Source: Hyaloscypha bicolor E
Lineage: Eukaryota > Ascomycota > Leotiomycetes > Helotiales > Hyaloscyphaceae
DNA: 64,000 nt
NCBI RefSeq assembly: GCF_002865645.1
Contig: NW_020194615.1
Span: 558,001-622,000 of the forward strand
Direction of reading: 5' to 3'
Positions 48,310-59,654 of the stretch are shown piece by piece. Each line of letters opens with the position of its first letter. Position 1 is the first letter of the stretch. The position numbers and the translations under genes were made by a program. The notes beneath the pieces were generated by a model that saw only the letters and a list, made by a program, of their open reading frames with translations, did no database searches and was not told the DNA's origin.

Positions 48310-49091
48310 GAGAAATTCATAGATCGCAAGCAAGTCCAAGACCACTGCTGTCTGCCCCCGATAACATGATTTGGTCCAGGACCTAATCCATGTGCTGAAT
48401 GAGCAGGAATGGTTCACTATAACCATCCACCTCGCGGATCAAGTCGCCCCCAACCCTCGCCTGCAGAACAACACGTAACGAAGAATATCAAAGACTATAC
48501 TTTGCAATATACAAGAAACTGGAAGACGGAGTTTGGTATTACCACAGGTGAGGATGTATAAAATGGCACTGCAATCCAGGGAAAAGAGGGATCCAGATTT
48601 GGCGTTGAGATACCACGGGCGGCATTAGGTGATATGGGATGGGAAGTCCAAAAGTTGCATTTAAGACAACCCGACCAAACATTGTTTCGTCATCACTTCC
48701 TCCCCCCTTTTCCTGGTGTCCATCCTCCACATCACTACTTCTGCCTCCTTCAACCCTCTGCCCTCTGCCCTCAGTCTATCACCGGTATGTTTGTTTATTC
48801 CCAATCACAGACTAATACCCCCATCACTACCCACCCCCAGCCCGAGCAAACAACTGTCATACCCATCTTCCCCACTGTCATTACAAATTAAACCAGTGGT
48901 CTTCACCTCAGCATGAAGCAGTTCGCGCATGGACACACCACGTTTGCAGAACATGAGCCGGAAAGAGAGGCCGGATGAGATCCGCGAGCCGCAAGATTCG
49001 CCGGTTAGAGTGCCGCAGTAGCAGCTTGCGTTTTGTCGGGTGTCGAGAGTGGAGGAGAGAGTGATGACGAAGAGGGGAGGAGGGTGGTGAG
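48310..49091. other. Region downstream of spt8
   Basis: It contains the likely spt8 3' UTR and pyrimidine-rich sequence near 48.7-48.85 kb. No gene is supported. Confidence 0.45.
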
Positions 49092-49618
49092 GAGGTGGAG
49101 GCGATGCATCGCGGGCGGTTCGGTGCGAGGTTGGAGGAGGATTTGCTTGACGCAGATACGAAGCAGTTGTTCAGGACCGAAGACGTGAATACTCTAGGGT
49201 AGTGCTTGAGGTACAAGTTTACGACAATTTGGGTATCCAAACTTGAAACTCGAGCCTTGAAAGATTGAAGAGAGGAATATCTCAGAGCATATGGGGTCTT
49301 GTTCGAAGATAATATTTTCCCTTCATCGCCTCCACTTGTCGCAACAGCGCCAAGGAATTTTCGAATATTGGATGAGGAGATGCTAAGACTCAGGTTAAAC
49401 CTCGCGGAGATGTGATCTCCGGCGCTAGACCCGGGATTCCCATTCATTTTGAGGAGGATGCGATTTCAGTCAAAGATTTGTCGTTCGACCTGGGTACGAT
49501 TAGTACCTTTAAGCCGTCTTTCCAGCCGGAGAAGCTATCAACAGTACGCGAAGTCAAAAAAGGCTCCCGGGAAACTGTCAGAATGACTATTAGCCCATTT
49601 AAGATAGTGCCGAACTAG
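49092..49618 (+). pseudogene. Unidentified protein gene inactivated by two stops and a frameshift
   Basis: A clear protein-like frame starts around EVEAMHRGRFGARLEEDLLD and continues through YLRAYGVLFEDNIFPSSPPL and NFRILDEEMLRLRLNLAE. It is interrupted by TAG at 49200-49202 and TGA at 49266-49268. A one-base shift near 49412 then leads to GARPGIPIHFEEDAISVKD and a normal end at 49618. Both nonsense codons could come from a single C-to-T change (CAG to TAG, CGA to TGA), the RIP direction. I do not recognise the family. Confidence 0.5.
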
Positions 49619-49871
49619 CCGGTCGTCCGCGTGATCAGAATGAAGATCTCCCAACCGTTCTGGTTAAACAGGAGAGAGGGGGATGATCAATTGTGAAGGT
49701 ATGCGCAGACGCGAGGTATTTGTGCAGCGGAGTGAGGGGCACCTTTCATCGCGTGAATTCAACAGTAGGAATGACTCTTTTTCTAGGCATTTACACAACT
49801 TCACTCTTGCTTGAGGTAGTCACCCAACCTACTCTATAGCTCAACAAAGACTGTCTATACTTATTCTTATC

Positions 49872-50150
49872 TTAATTAGCAGACTCGTGGACTTTCCTGT
49901 ACAGTTTGATTTGCTCTTGAATAGGCGAGAGGAGCTTCCCTTTCTCAATCGCTTCCCGGATATTTGAAATGGCACATAATTCCATCTGATATTGATTCTC
50001 TGTGGTCCAGGTACCCATGTGCGGAAGAAGCATGACCTTCTGGTTCCGTAATAAACCATCGTGGGTCTTTGGTTCGTCCTCGTAGACATCCAGACCCACA
50101 CCGGAGCTGCATACTCCTTTCATCACAAGCTTACCAAAGTTGCAAGGTTG
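49872..50150 (-). pseudogene. C-terminal fragment of a D-isomer-specific 2-hydroxyacid dehydrogenase
   Basis: The minus-strand frame reads GVGLDVYEDEPK, then LLRNQKVMLLPHMGTWT, the end of the NAD-binding domain including the catalytic-His region (PHMGTWT). An ordinary C-terminus follows before the stop at 49872. Full-length family members have about 320-350 residues and reduce 2-keto acids. Only about the last 90 residues remain. Upstream of about 50150 the similarity stops and the sequence runs into another gene fragment on the opposite strand. Confidence 0.75.
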
Positions 50151-50175
50151 GAACGCTCTTCTTGGGGCCGTTTGA

Positions 50176-50571
50176 ACCCAAACTTCCTTGACAGACGATA
50201 TTCTCGAAATCGCCATCTGTCGTACGATGTTAATTGCCGGAGCTTGGCACGAATGGAACAATCATGTCTCTAAGCTCCTCGCCGCGGATGGATTCACAGA
50301 GGAGAAATTGTCTGTCGTCAAACTGGTACACCTGACTTCTCAGGGTCCTTTGAATGATCGCCAATGGGCCGCATTGCTTTATGCTGACTACATATCACGA
50401 GCGGTGTCGGTTCCAGACAGTATATTTGCCAAGTTGGAAGTGGCAGGATTCAGTGAAAAGGAAATAGTCGAACTCACTGCGACCATTGCGACTTACAACA
50501 TGGTGGGCAGATTCTTCGTTGCGCTGGATATCGCGGAAGCGAACGACAAGCCACCCCAGTGGCTCAAATGA
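50176..50571 (+). pseudogene. N-terminally truncated carboxymuconolactone-decarboxylase-like (AhpD-fold) gene
   Basis: The frame begins inside the conserved segment DDILEIAICRTMLIAGAWHE and continues to a normal stop. The usual N-terminal 50-70 residues are missing. Proteins of this fold include gamma-carboxymuconolactone decarboxylase and AhpD-like hydroperoxidases. The CxxC redox pair of AhpD is not seen, which favours a decarboxylase-type or uncharacterised fungal branch. A Met codon at 50227 exists, but starting there would leave the fold incomplete. The break coincides with that of the dehydrogenase fragment on the other strand. Confidence 0.72.
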
Positions 50572-50995
50572 ACCCTCAAATAGCCCAATTTGAATCAAAT
50601 TCTACTCTATCTGCTCCCGTGCTCTGTACTTATCATCGTTCCTTACTTTTCGTCTAGTGTTTACTCGTAGGCCATCCAGTCTAATTGAATCCATCAGTAA
50701 GAAGCAGGGTGTCGAGATTTAGTCTCATGTTATGATAGGTACTGCTTTTATTTAACCACGAGGTTAGTCTGGGAGGGTAGGGAATCTCAGATTCACGAAG
50801 TCTTCAATGCAGTCGTCACAGAGGTTTGTTCACAAGGAATTCAATACCCGGCGTCGGGGTGCAAACTTTGATTGTCCTTCGCCTAATAACATGTCTCATC
50901 CCTCCTTTCCTCTCTTTAGATAGAGAGGGTTCCATAATTCAGTGTTACAAAAGATCGAGACGTGAAAACTACGTGACACATGTGTGCAAATCCTC
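50572..50995. other. Spacer between gene relics
   Basis: No gene is seen. Two relics on opposite strands both end against this spacer. Confidence 0.45.
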
Positions 50996-51607
50996 CTAGA
51001 AATAACTTGGCACTTCTGGGCCCCAGACAGACAAAGCTTCGGGCCCCGCAGGTATATGAGAGACGTGTGTTTCGCAGTTGACCATCTCGCCATCGGCGTA
51101 GTGCTCCTGGGAACAAGGGGAAAATTCAGTCACGGGCTTCAACTGACAAGAGGGAGAGAGTGAGAGGGTAGGCGCTTACCAAAACGAAGCCACTGGTATC
51201 GTACCAGTAGTCGAAAATCTGACTTCCAAGTAGATGCTTGACAAAAAATGTCAATATAATCAATGATCGACAAGTAGTCATTCACAAAAAGTTATGCAAT
51301 AGAACGAGGGAAGGTTAACACGTACTCTGCCAACTCCCCAGCATAATTCATATCCCTGCGAGACCAGGTGCTGGTGGCCCAATTGCTGAACGTCAAGATC
51401 ATGCACTTCGAAGGCCGCATGTGCCACGGCCGGTTTCTGGTTTTGTTTGGCGGACTTGATGAAGAAAGCGTGGTGGTCGGTGAATTCAAGGCCTCGATCG
51501 ATGTAAAGGAAGCAGGTGGCAGGCTTCCTGTCTTTGTGCAGGACATCTGAAGGTGCGAAGGAGAGGTTCTTGGTGTTCCCCCACAGGAATGTTTGCCCTT
51601 CCCGACC
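50996..51607 (-). pseudogene. C-terminal part of a glyoxalase-fold (extradiol dioxygenase-like) gene
   Basis: Minus-strand exons 51607-51326, 51236-51180 and 51106-50996 read through in one frame to a stop, about 149 residues. Key segments are QTFLWGNTKNLSFAPSDVL, CFLYIDRGLEFTDHHAFF, HAAFEVHDLDVQQLGHQH, QIFDYWYDTSGFVLEHYADG and HIPAGPEALSVWGPEVPS. The H-AFEVHDLD and EHYADG elements are the metal-ligand regions of the vicinal-oxygen-chelate fold used by glyoxalase I and 2,3-dihydroxybiphenyl dioxygenase relatives. The splice signals look intact, yet the N-terminal half is gone: the frame hits a TGA just above 51607 and then a tandem repeat. A hidden 5' exon further up is possible, but AT-rich DNA lies there. 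Confidence 0.75.
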
Positions 51608-51633
51608 TCATGTCTCACGTGAGCAGCACCGCC

Positions 51634-51726
51634 TTTGCTCAGGCTCGGCTCAGGCCAGGCTCACCTTTGGCTCAGGTCTGCTCAGGTTTGCTCACCTTCG
51701 GCTCAGGTCTGCGCAGGTTTACTCAC
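51634..51726. repeat. 31-bp tandem repeat at the truncated dioxygenase end
   Basis: Two copies of a 31-bp unit (51665-51695 and 51696-51726, three differences) follow a partial diverged copy. The unit itself contains shorter GGCTCAGG and GCTCAGGT echoes. Confidence 0.8.
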
Positions 51727-51779
51727 CCCTATTACGCGATAGCAGCACAGCCAAGAATAATCTCACCAGAAATCATCAA

Positions 51780-54700
51780 CTTTTAACAAGAGGCCGGAAA
51801 AGGCCCCTCTTCTAGCCAAGGATCTCAAATATATTACCATCTCTACTATACTAACAAATATATAAAGACTATAGTTTATAAAGATGATTTTGCCCCTATA
51901 TTCTAAAAATGGCATCTCTCTCTCTCGCAACTTTCCTCTTTATCTTCTTCATAATCTTCTTACTCATCTTCTCACTTATCTTCTCTACTATCTTGTTTCC
52001 CATTTATTAAGTTCCTTTCTTTCTATACCGGATATTTATATCCGCAAATACAGATTTCTATATATTATAAAGGAACTAAGTTCAGAGAAGAAAATAGAGG
52101 CAGCCCTAAAAAAAGGGCTCTCTAAAAAGAAATCCGATATTAGTAGCAAATCCGTTTATAGAAAACTTAATAAAAACAGTAATAAACTATATTATAAGGT
52201 AATATAGAAGTTCTAAAAAGCATATATTAATAATATTATAAAGTTAAAGTCTATAGCTAATACTAATATATATTAAATATAAGAAGAGAATAAAGAGAAT
52301 AATATAAGAGAAAAGAAAGAAAATCCTAGATTATTAGATAATATAGAAATTGCAAAGTATATTACTAAAGCTATTAGGCTTATAATCTCCGGCTAGCTAA
52401 ATAAAGAGAGGGAAATAATAATTATCTAAATTATATAAATTAAGATATAAAAACTATTTTTATAATAAAAGCAAAAGATTTATTATAAAATGCCTTAAGA
52501 AATTTATAATTTAATGGATTTTATAAGTATAGCTATAAAGCTTATTTATATTTAAGTACTAGCTAATTATATATTTATATTACGTGGCACCAGTCACGTG
52601 GTGACACTGCACGTGACTTCGCGTATAGCCAGTGCTTCCTTAGCCCGGTATACAGCTTTTAGCTCAATTCAAGCTCTTTACTAGTACTATAATATTACTT
52701 TATTATAGCAATTTACTAATTAAAAAGAAAATATATTAAAAATAAGCTCAAATATAAAATTGGTTTATTTATATTATAAAAGGCATTTATATTCTTTATA
52801 ATAAAGAATTATATTAATATAAAGAAGTTATTTTAGTAATATTATTATTATAATTATATTTATAAAAAATACTATATAAATTTAAGTATTTTATTAAAGA
52901 TATATTATTATATTTTTATTAGGCTATAAAAGATATATAAGGTAAAGTTTAAGGTTAGATATTATATTAAAAATAAAAATTTATAAGAATATTTTATTAC
53001 TTATTATATTTATTAAAACCTTTTTTAATATTTAAATAAATTACTAATAATTTATATCTAAATTAAAATATATATTATTTAAAGAACTTAAACTTATATT
53101 TTCTCTTTTTATTAATAATATTTTATTTTTACTAGTTATTATAATTTTGGCTAATATATTTTAATATTATTATATAATTAAAAATATTCTTATTATAAAG
53201 CTATTATTAAAAGAATAATTCCTTATTATAAAATAAACTAATAAAATTAAAAATCATCTAGTTTTTCTAGAGATATTCGAAAATAAATTAATTAAAAAGA
53301 TTAAAAATAAGTATATATAAGGAATTCAAGCCTTAGACTAAATAAAAAGAAATAGTTTTAAGAGCTTATTACTTTATATCTCTCTAAAAAAAAAAGTAAT
53401 TATTTAAGTAAATAATAAAGAGTTCGCAAGTTATTTATTTATATATAAGTTAATTAATTATAAATAAGTAGCCGTTTACTGGAATAGCTTATAAAGTTTT
53501 ATAAATATAAAAACCTGAAAATAATATTTGGTTATTACTTAAATAATATAATAATTTATATTAATTTAAAATAATAATAAAATATTATATAAAACTTTTA
53601 CTTTATATTTACTACTTATTACTAATAAAAAAACTAAATAAACTAAAGTAATACCGGAATTTTATTAATTTTTCTAAGTAAATAAAGAATTTCTTTTATT
53701 AGTTTAAAATTATTATTATAAAAAAGATATATAAAATGCTTTTTATATAATATTATTATATTTATTATTAATATAAAGTTAATAAGGTATTATTAAACTT
53801 AATAATAATTATATATTATTTAATATAAGGAAAATAATTAAGGCAAGTAATATTATAATTACTTTAATTATATTATTTATTATATAATTTTTAAATATAA
53901 TTGCTTTTATTATAAAATAAAAAAGATATTTTTATTTTTCGAGATTTTATTACTTTTTATAAAAATAATTTCTAGGTTATATACTAAAAAATATTATAGC
54001 TTATAAAAGGCTATTATCTAATATTAACTTATAGTCTAGTAATTAAAAAATAAGAAAAGCCTTTAATTATTAATATTATTTTTAGCTAATAAATTATATT
54101 AGTATCTTTATTAAAAATATTAAAGCCAAATAAAAGTATATATATTAATACTTTAAATATTATAATAGGAAATAGTTTGGCTTTATAGAATTTTATTTCT
54201 TTTATAATAAATAAATTATAAATAAGATAAATTAGAAAGCTTATTACTAAACTTATATTAATAATCTTAATTTACTTTTTTAATATAATTTAGTTAATTT
54301 CTAGTATATTATTACTTATATTAGATATTATATAAAATATTTAGTAAAAATATAACTATTAGTAGCTAAATACTTATAATAATATTTAAAATAATCTTAT
54401 TAGTAAAAATATATCTTTAAATATATTTCGAATTATATTACTAATTTATCTAATAAAAACCTTATTTTATACTTGTATTTATTATATTTTATAATACTTT
54501 ATTTAGAATTAGAATTTTGGTATTACTTTAAAAATATTTATAATAATTTTAAGCCTAGTATAAAAAGAAAATACTAATACTAATATAAAATATTATTTAA
54601 ATAAAACAGCCTTGGCTTTAAGAAAAGTTAGAAAATAAAAACTTTAAAGTATTATCTAATTAGAAACTAATTCTTAAAAATAGCTTTAAAAATCTCTTTA

Positions 54701-57560
54701 ATTATAAGTTTATATATATATTAATAATAAACTTTAATTTAAGCTTAATAAATATTATTAAAATAAAACAAGTAGCTAGTAGCTTCTTATTATATAGTAA
54801 TATCTCAAATAATAATATCTAAAATAAGTATAATAAATATTATAATACAAATATATTACTTTTATTTTTATTAAATAACTTTCTCGAATTATTTTTTTAG
54901 GCTAGAAAGAATTATAACTTCCTTTAAATAACTTTATTAAAAGTAACTAATAGCTTTTTTAATAATAATAAATCTTGGAACTTAGATATAAATATTAATA
55001 TTATTTCTTTTTTTACTAAGTCTATTTAGAAAAACTAAATTCTATATAATTATAAAACTTTTTTATTATATTTTTCTAGTTTTTTAATAAAAGATTTAAT
55101 TAATTTATAGCTTCGAGATATTCTTCCGGTTTTTATACTAGTTTTACTAGTAATTATTAACCGAATTAAAAATACTTATAAATATATATTTATAACTAGA
55201 CTAAAATATATAAAGAATATAATAATATATTTACTATATAATAGCTAAAAAGTAGAAAATTAGCCGGTTATAATTAATATAAAGAAAAATATATAAATAG
55301 CTAAAGTATTATTTACTAAATAAAAATAAAGTAAAATAATGTTATATCTTATAAAATAAAAGAGCTTTTTAAATAAGAGAAATATATAATAAAAGCCAAA
55401 AAATATATTAGATTAAAAGCTTCTTTAAGATTTTAAAGTAATATATTAAAGGAATTATTTAGATATATAATTATTTAAAAAACAAGTATGAAAAGAAAAA
55501 ATTAAATATTTTATTAAATAAAAGAATTATTCGAAAAATAATAATTTCTAGAAAAAAGAAGCTATTATAAGTTATAAATAAATTATAGAGTTTAAAATAA
55601 GCTAAAGAAATGAATTATTATATTATATTATAATTAATTACTAATATAAAAAAGATATATTTTTCTTTTTTATTATTTAGTAATATTATTATATAAAATT
55701 TATTAATAAATAAATAATAATAATAATATTTCTAATATTTTAATCTTATTTATAATCTTATAAATTTCTTTATATAATTATAATTTCAAATTTCTTAGCT
55801 TTATTTACTTTTATTATATTAATAATAATCTATTATATCTTATATTTAGCTATATATAGCTATATATAGCTTATTTTTATTATTATTTAGCTTTTTTATA
55901 CTAGTAATTTTTTTATTATATTTATCTCTAATCTTATTCTAATATTATTTTAAAAAAAGTAAAAGCTTATTAATATATTATTTTCTCAAGTTCTTTTTAA
56001 CTTATTATTACTTTAAATAACTATAATATAAAAATCTAATTAATTAAGTTTCTTATATTTTCTAATACTATTTTATATAGAAATCAAAAAATAATATTAG
56101 CCTTATTAAAAAACAAAATATAAATAATATAGCTTCTTACTTTTAATTTAAGAACCTTATTTCTTTAAATCTTTTCTAATATTAATAATATAACTCAAGT
56201 TATAATACTTAAAGAAGTATTTTACAAAAACCCAAAATATTTCAGGCCTAATAATATATAAGAAATAATATATGAATTTTATAAAGATCTTATATTATTA
56301 TAACTAGAATTATATATTATAATATTTAATAAGATTAGAAGCAAGTTTGAAATTAAAATATATCTCGGAATTAAAATTAAGTAAGCTAAAAAGATATCTA
56401 ATAATAAAAGGCAAGCTTGAGTAAAGAAAATACTTACTAAAATAAAAAGGAATTACTAGAATATTTATTTATAAACTAGCTATTAATAATTAAATTTATT
56501 AATAAAGCTCTAGAATAATTTATTAAATATATAAAGCCCAATTAAAAAGATTTATCCGGAACTTATTAAAGCTCTAGCTCTAGCTTATTTTTAGCTAATA
56601 TACTAATATATTTATAATAAAGTAAGTTTATATAAGATTTAGAGCTAGAGGCTAAATAAAAAGTTAATATTACAGAAATTATAAATTAAAATAAAATTAT
56701 TAAGTATACTAAACTAAAGCCGATTTCAAATTTTATTATAATTAAAAGTATAATTAATTAATTTTTATAAAAGCAATTTAGAAGAAAATATATAAGTAAG
56801 AATTAGATATAATAAAACTAGAATATTATAAATATTAAAATATTAATAATTTAATAACTTCTAAATTTTTCGGCTAATATAAAACCGGTAATAATAAATA
56901 GTAATAGAGCTAAAAAGAGATCTTTTAAAAATAATAAACCAGTTTAGAAACCCAAAATAGCTTTACTTATATCTTTTTAAATAAATAAAATTATATATTT
57001 AATACTTATCTCTATTATTATTATATTATTTTTCTTTTTTACTACTTTTTAGTTCTTAGTATTATATATTAAATAGCCGAAATTAAATTAAATAATTTAG
57101 ATTATAGCTATTAGAGAAATAGCTATAAAGAAAGTTATTATAATATATTTATAAGTTATTAAATACCTCTTTTAAATCTTATTAATATAGCCTTAAATAA
57201 TAAAATAGAAATTATAATTAAATTATTATAGGTTTGTTTTATAACTAGAGCTAATAATTCTTATATTTGAAAAGTCTTATTAGAAAAAAAGCACTTCTTT
57301 TTAAAAAAACATTAGTAATTATTTAATCGGGATATATAAGGAACTTTATAAAGAAATTAATATTATATTTAAGGCTATATTTATAAATATAATTACCGGA
57401 ACGGATTTAAAAGATTATATCCTTATATTAATAGAGATATATAAATAGCTCGAGTTTCTAGATCTAGCTAACTTATATAGCCTATATAAATAAGCTTTAG
57501 TACGAAAATAAATAAATTGCAAAGAGTAAATATAAAGCTTAAATAAAAGCTAAAATAATA
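51780..57560. repeat. Large AT-rich, ORF-free block
   Basis: Nearly 6 kb of A/T- and TpA-dominated sequence with stop-riddled frames, apart from a solo LTR at 52.6 kb. A short frame near 51.9-52.2 kb is low-complexity and not convincing. This looks like nested transposons after heavy RIP. Confidence 0.8.
52578..52710 (+). mobile_element. Solo LTR of the TRIM family
   Basis: This 133-bp sequence matches the LTRs of the 3.7-kb TRIM in inverse orientation, including the GTGACACTGCACGTGAC core and the AGCTCAATTCAAGCTC segment. It is flanked on both sides by ATTTA (52573-52577 and 52711-52715), a different 5-bp target duplication from that of the full element, so it is an independent insertion reduced by LTR recombination. 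The first bases read TATTACG instead of TGTTACG, a G-to-A change. Confidence 0.85.
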
Positions 57561-58139
57561 GAGGAACCAGGCTACCGAAGAATCCAGACTTTAATAATAG
57601 TCAGAGAAAGAACTAAATTAGCTCAAGATTACTTATTAGATACTCTAGCAGAATTTCCAAAAGAATATAGTAATAGTAGATTATTCCAAAAGCAATATAT
57701 ATAAGTATACCGAAATTGTAAACAGAATCAGGCCGCTAATAAAAGGATTAGATGCTGGCTTGACTCTGAATAAATATCTGCTGGTTCCTACCATTAACTA
57801 GACAGATTTTGGCCGGCTGGCATGAGGAAACCGGAATGCAATATTTCTAGAAGCAAAGCTAGGTAGAATGTTATTTCCTGAGGTGTAGCGCTACAGTCGC
57901 TAACAAAATTGGCTTCGCTTCAAACTCGCTGTCAAAGTTTCAGTCCGTCTCGCTAGACTATGTCACGTGTTCGGGCGGTCTGGCGTGTCCGTGCCAGCTT
58001 CGCTAGTCACCTTCAGTGCAACTATGTCTCGTATTTGATGAAGATATATTGACGGAACTGGTTCTTTCTTATCATTTTTGGTACTATATGCAACTAAGTG
58101 GAGAAGCATGGCCCAATTCAAGCTGCTGCTGTCAAACGC
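57561..58139. other. Transition from AT-rich to GC-balanced DNA
   Basis: The sequence regains normal composition from about 57.8 kb. No gene is seen; it should hold the 3' UTR of the next minus-strand gene. Confidence 0.45.
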
Positions 58140-59527
58140 TCAAGCCATACCATAACGCTCCTTGAACCATTCCTTCCAGAGATTTAAAAGAGCTATAAAT
58201 ATACCCCATAAGAAACCACAAACTGCCCAAGGAAATGACAACTGTTCACCACCAAGCACTCTATCAATTATCGGACTAACCAAAACCGCCACAACAGCTG
58301 CTACTATAACCACGACAGCTTGGAAACGAATTTCGGCGGGTCCCTGTTGCAAATGAATGCCATATCCAATGTTATTCAGGCTGTTCTCCTTAGTCAGAGG
58401 TCTGTAAATAAGGCGCTCGCCCTTTCGCTTTGGCACTCGGAGCAGAAACGCCGAGTCATCGCCGAAATCTTCTGGTTTGTTATATAAATGTAAAAGAAGT
58501 GTAGGCAGATGAATCGGATCCCCTTCTTTCCAGCCTGGTTTTCTAAGAAATTCGTATTCGACCGTGTTCTTAGGCAGCCTATTCTCCAGGAGATGATCTA
58601 TACGGCCGTGGCGCCACAATTCAAACTTTTTGTCATTAGAATACTTTATTTACTTTTTTCGGACAGTTTGGAGTCCAGCATGTCAAAGCAAGTGAGAAAG
58701 ACGCGTACCTGCACGAATCGAATAGCCTGCAGTTTTAAGAAAAAGTTATAGCCTCTCTGAAATTGTTTCTCGTGGATCGTCTTGAGCCTCCTAAACAATT
58801 CTTGATCGCTGCTGGGGTCTTGAGGGTCAAGCTCTATGACCTCAAGACATTTTATACGTCCTACGTCGATGCACACATGGAGAAAATGCTTCCTGTTCGC
58901 CTCTACTGGCTTTCGGTTCAAGACAAATTTCCGCTTCCCTCGGGAGAGTTTAGTTGCGCCAATATCACCGGAGTCATCAAGTAGTGTCGGCAAGTTTGAC
59001 CCACTCGCGCTACTTTGCGAATCCACACTCGAATTATCCAGAGATTCGCTGCTGCTTGATCCAGGATTAGAAGAATCGCTCGAAATGTACTGCCAGATGG
59101 GACGGATGATAACATTGTGAAGTAATAGCATCCATTCGTAGAGAAGACCTGGACGTTTGTTTGTTATTTCCACGCGACGAAGTACTTGACTGTGCCGGAA
59201 GTCGTCCTCGAAGGTCTTAGCTCTTTCGAAATTTAAAGGAAAGTCGTCATGAGAGATGTGGCCACAGCGGCAAGTCCACTTGATTCTTGTAATACCTTCC
59301 GGAAGGTCTGTCGAGGCAAAAATCCCCCGTACCAGGAAAGTTAATGAGGAAGCCAGAGCGAGGAACGAACTGCTCTTTAAGTGAGGCTCTTGGGTGTTTA
59401 CTTGCTGTCTTGGTGACTCGATCTCTATCCGCGGATCTTGAGCCTTAATTTCAGTATCTTTAATAAGATTGGTCTCTACGATCAAAGATAGAGATGAATG
59501 CTCTTCCGGTTCTTGACTTTGTAACAT
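58140..59527 (-). CDS. Fungal protein with CRCGH motif and C-terminal membrane segments
   Basis: Minus-strand exons 59527-58709 and 58625-58140 join in phase 0 to 434 residues (GTACGC donor, AAG acceptor, 83-bp intron). The N-terminal ~70 residues are acidic and probably disordered. WTCRCGHISHDDF (about residue 90) offers closely spaced Cys/His that could bind metal. A Ser-rich linker precedes a folded part. The C-terminus has two hydrophobic segments, VVVIVAAVVAVLVSPII and FPWAVCGFLWGIFIALL, likely a membrane hairpin, ending in a short basic tail. Similar 'WxCxCG...DDF' proteins are common but uncharacterised in ascomycetes (recalled, not searched). The gene starts 127 bp after the TPR frame, same strand, and its frame is open without stops back into the TPR end, so the two may be one gene. 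Confidence 0.75.
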
Positions 59528-59654
59528 TCCTTCTGCCGGGTTGAGGTCTGACAGCGTTATTTGGGAACGTACAATATCTTTAACTTCAGAATCGCTTGGC
59601 GATGTTGGTCCTGATTTTACATATGAGTGGCTTCTTGGGTAGGTTATGGTCGAA

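Noticed and set aside
48908..49447. A 179-codon minus-strand frame
   Set aside because: It is antisense to the unidentified pseudogene, which has the more protein-like reading; the minus frame is Ser/Arg-rich low complexity.
51884..52207. A 107-codon frame at the start of the large AT block
   Set aside because: It is low-complexity Leu/Ser/Lys sequence continuing into RIP-type DNA, with no motif.
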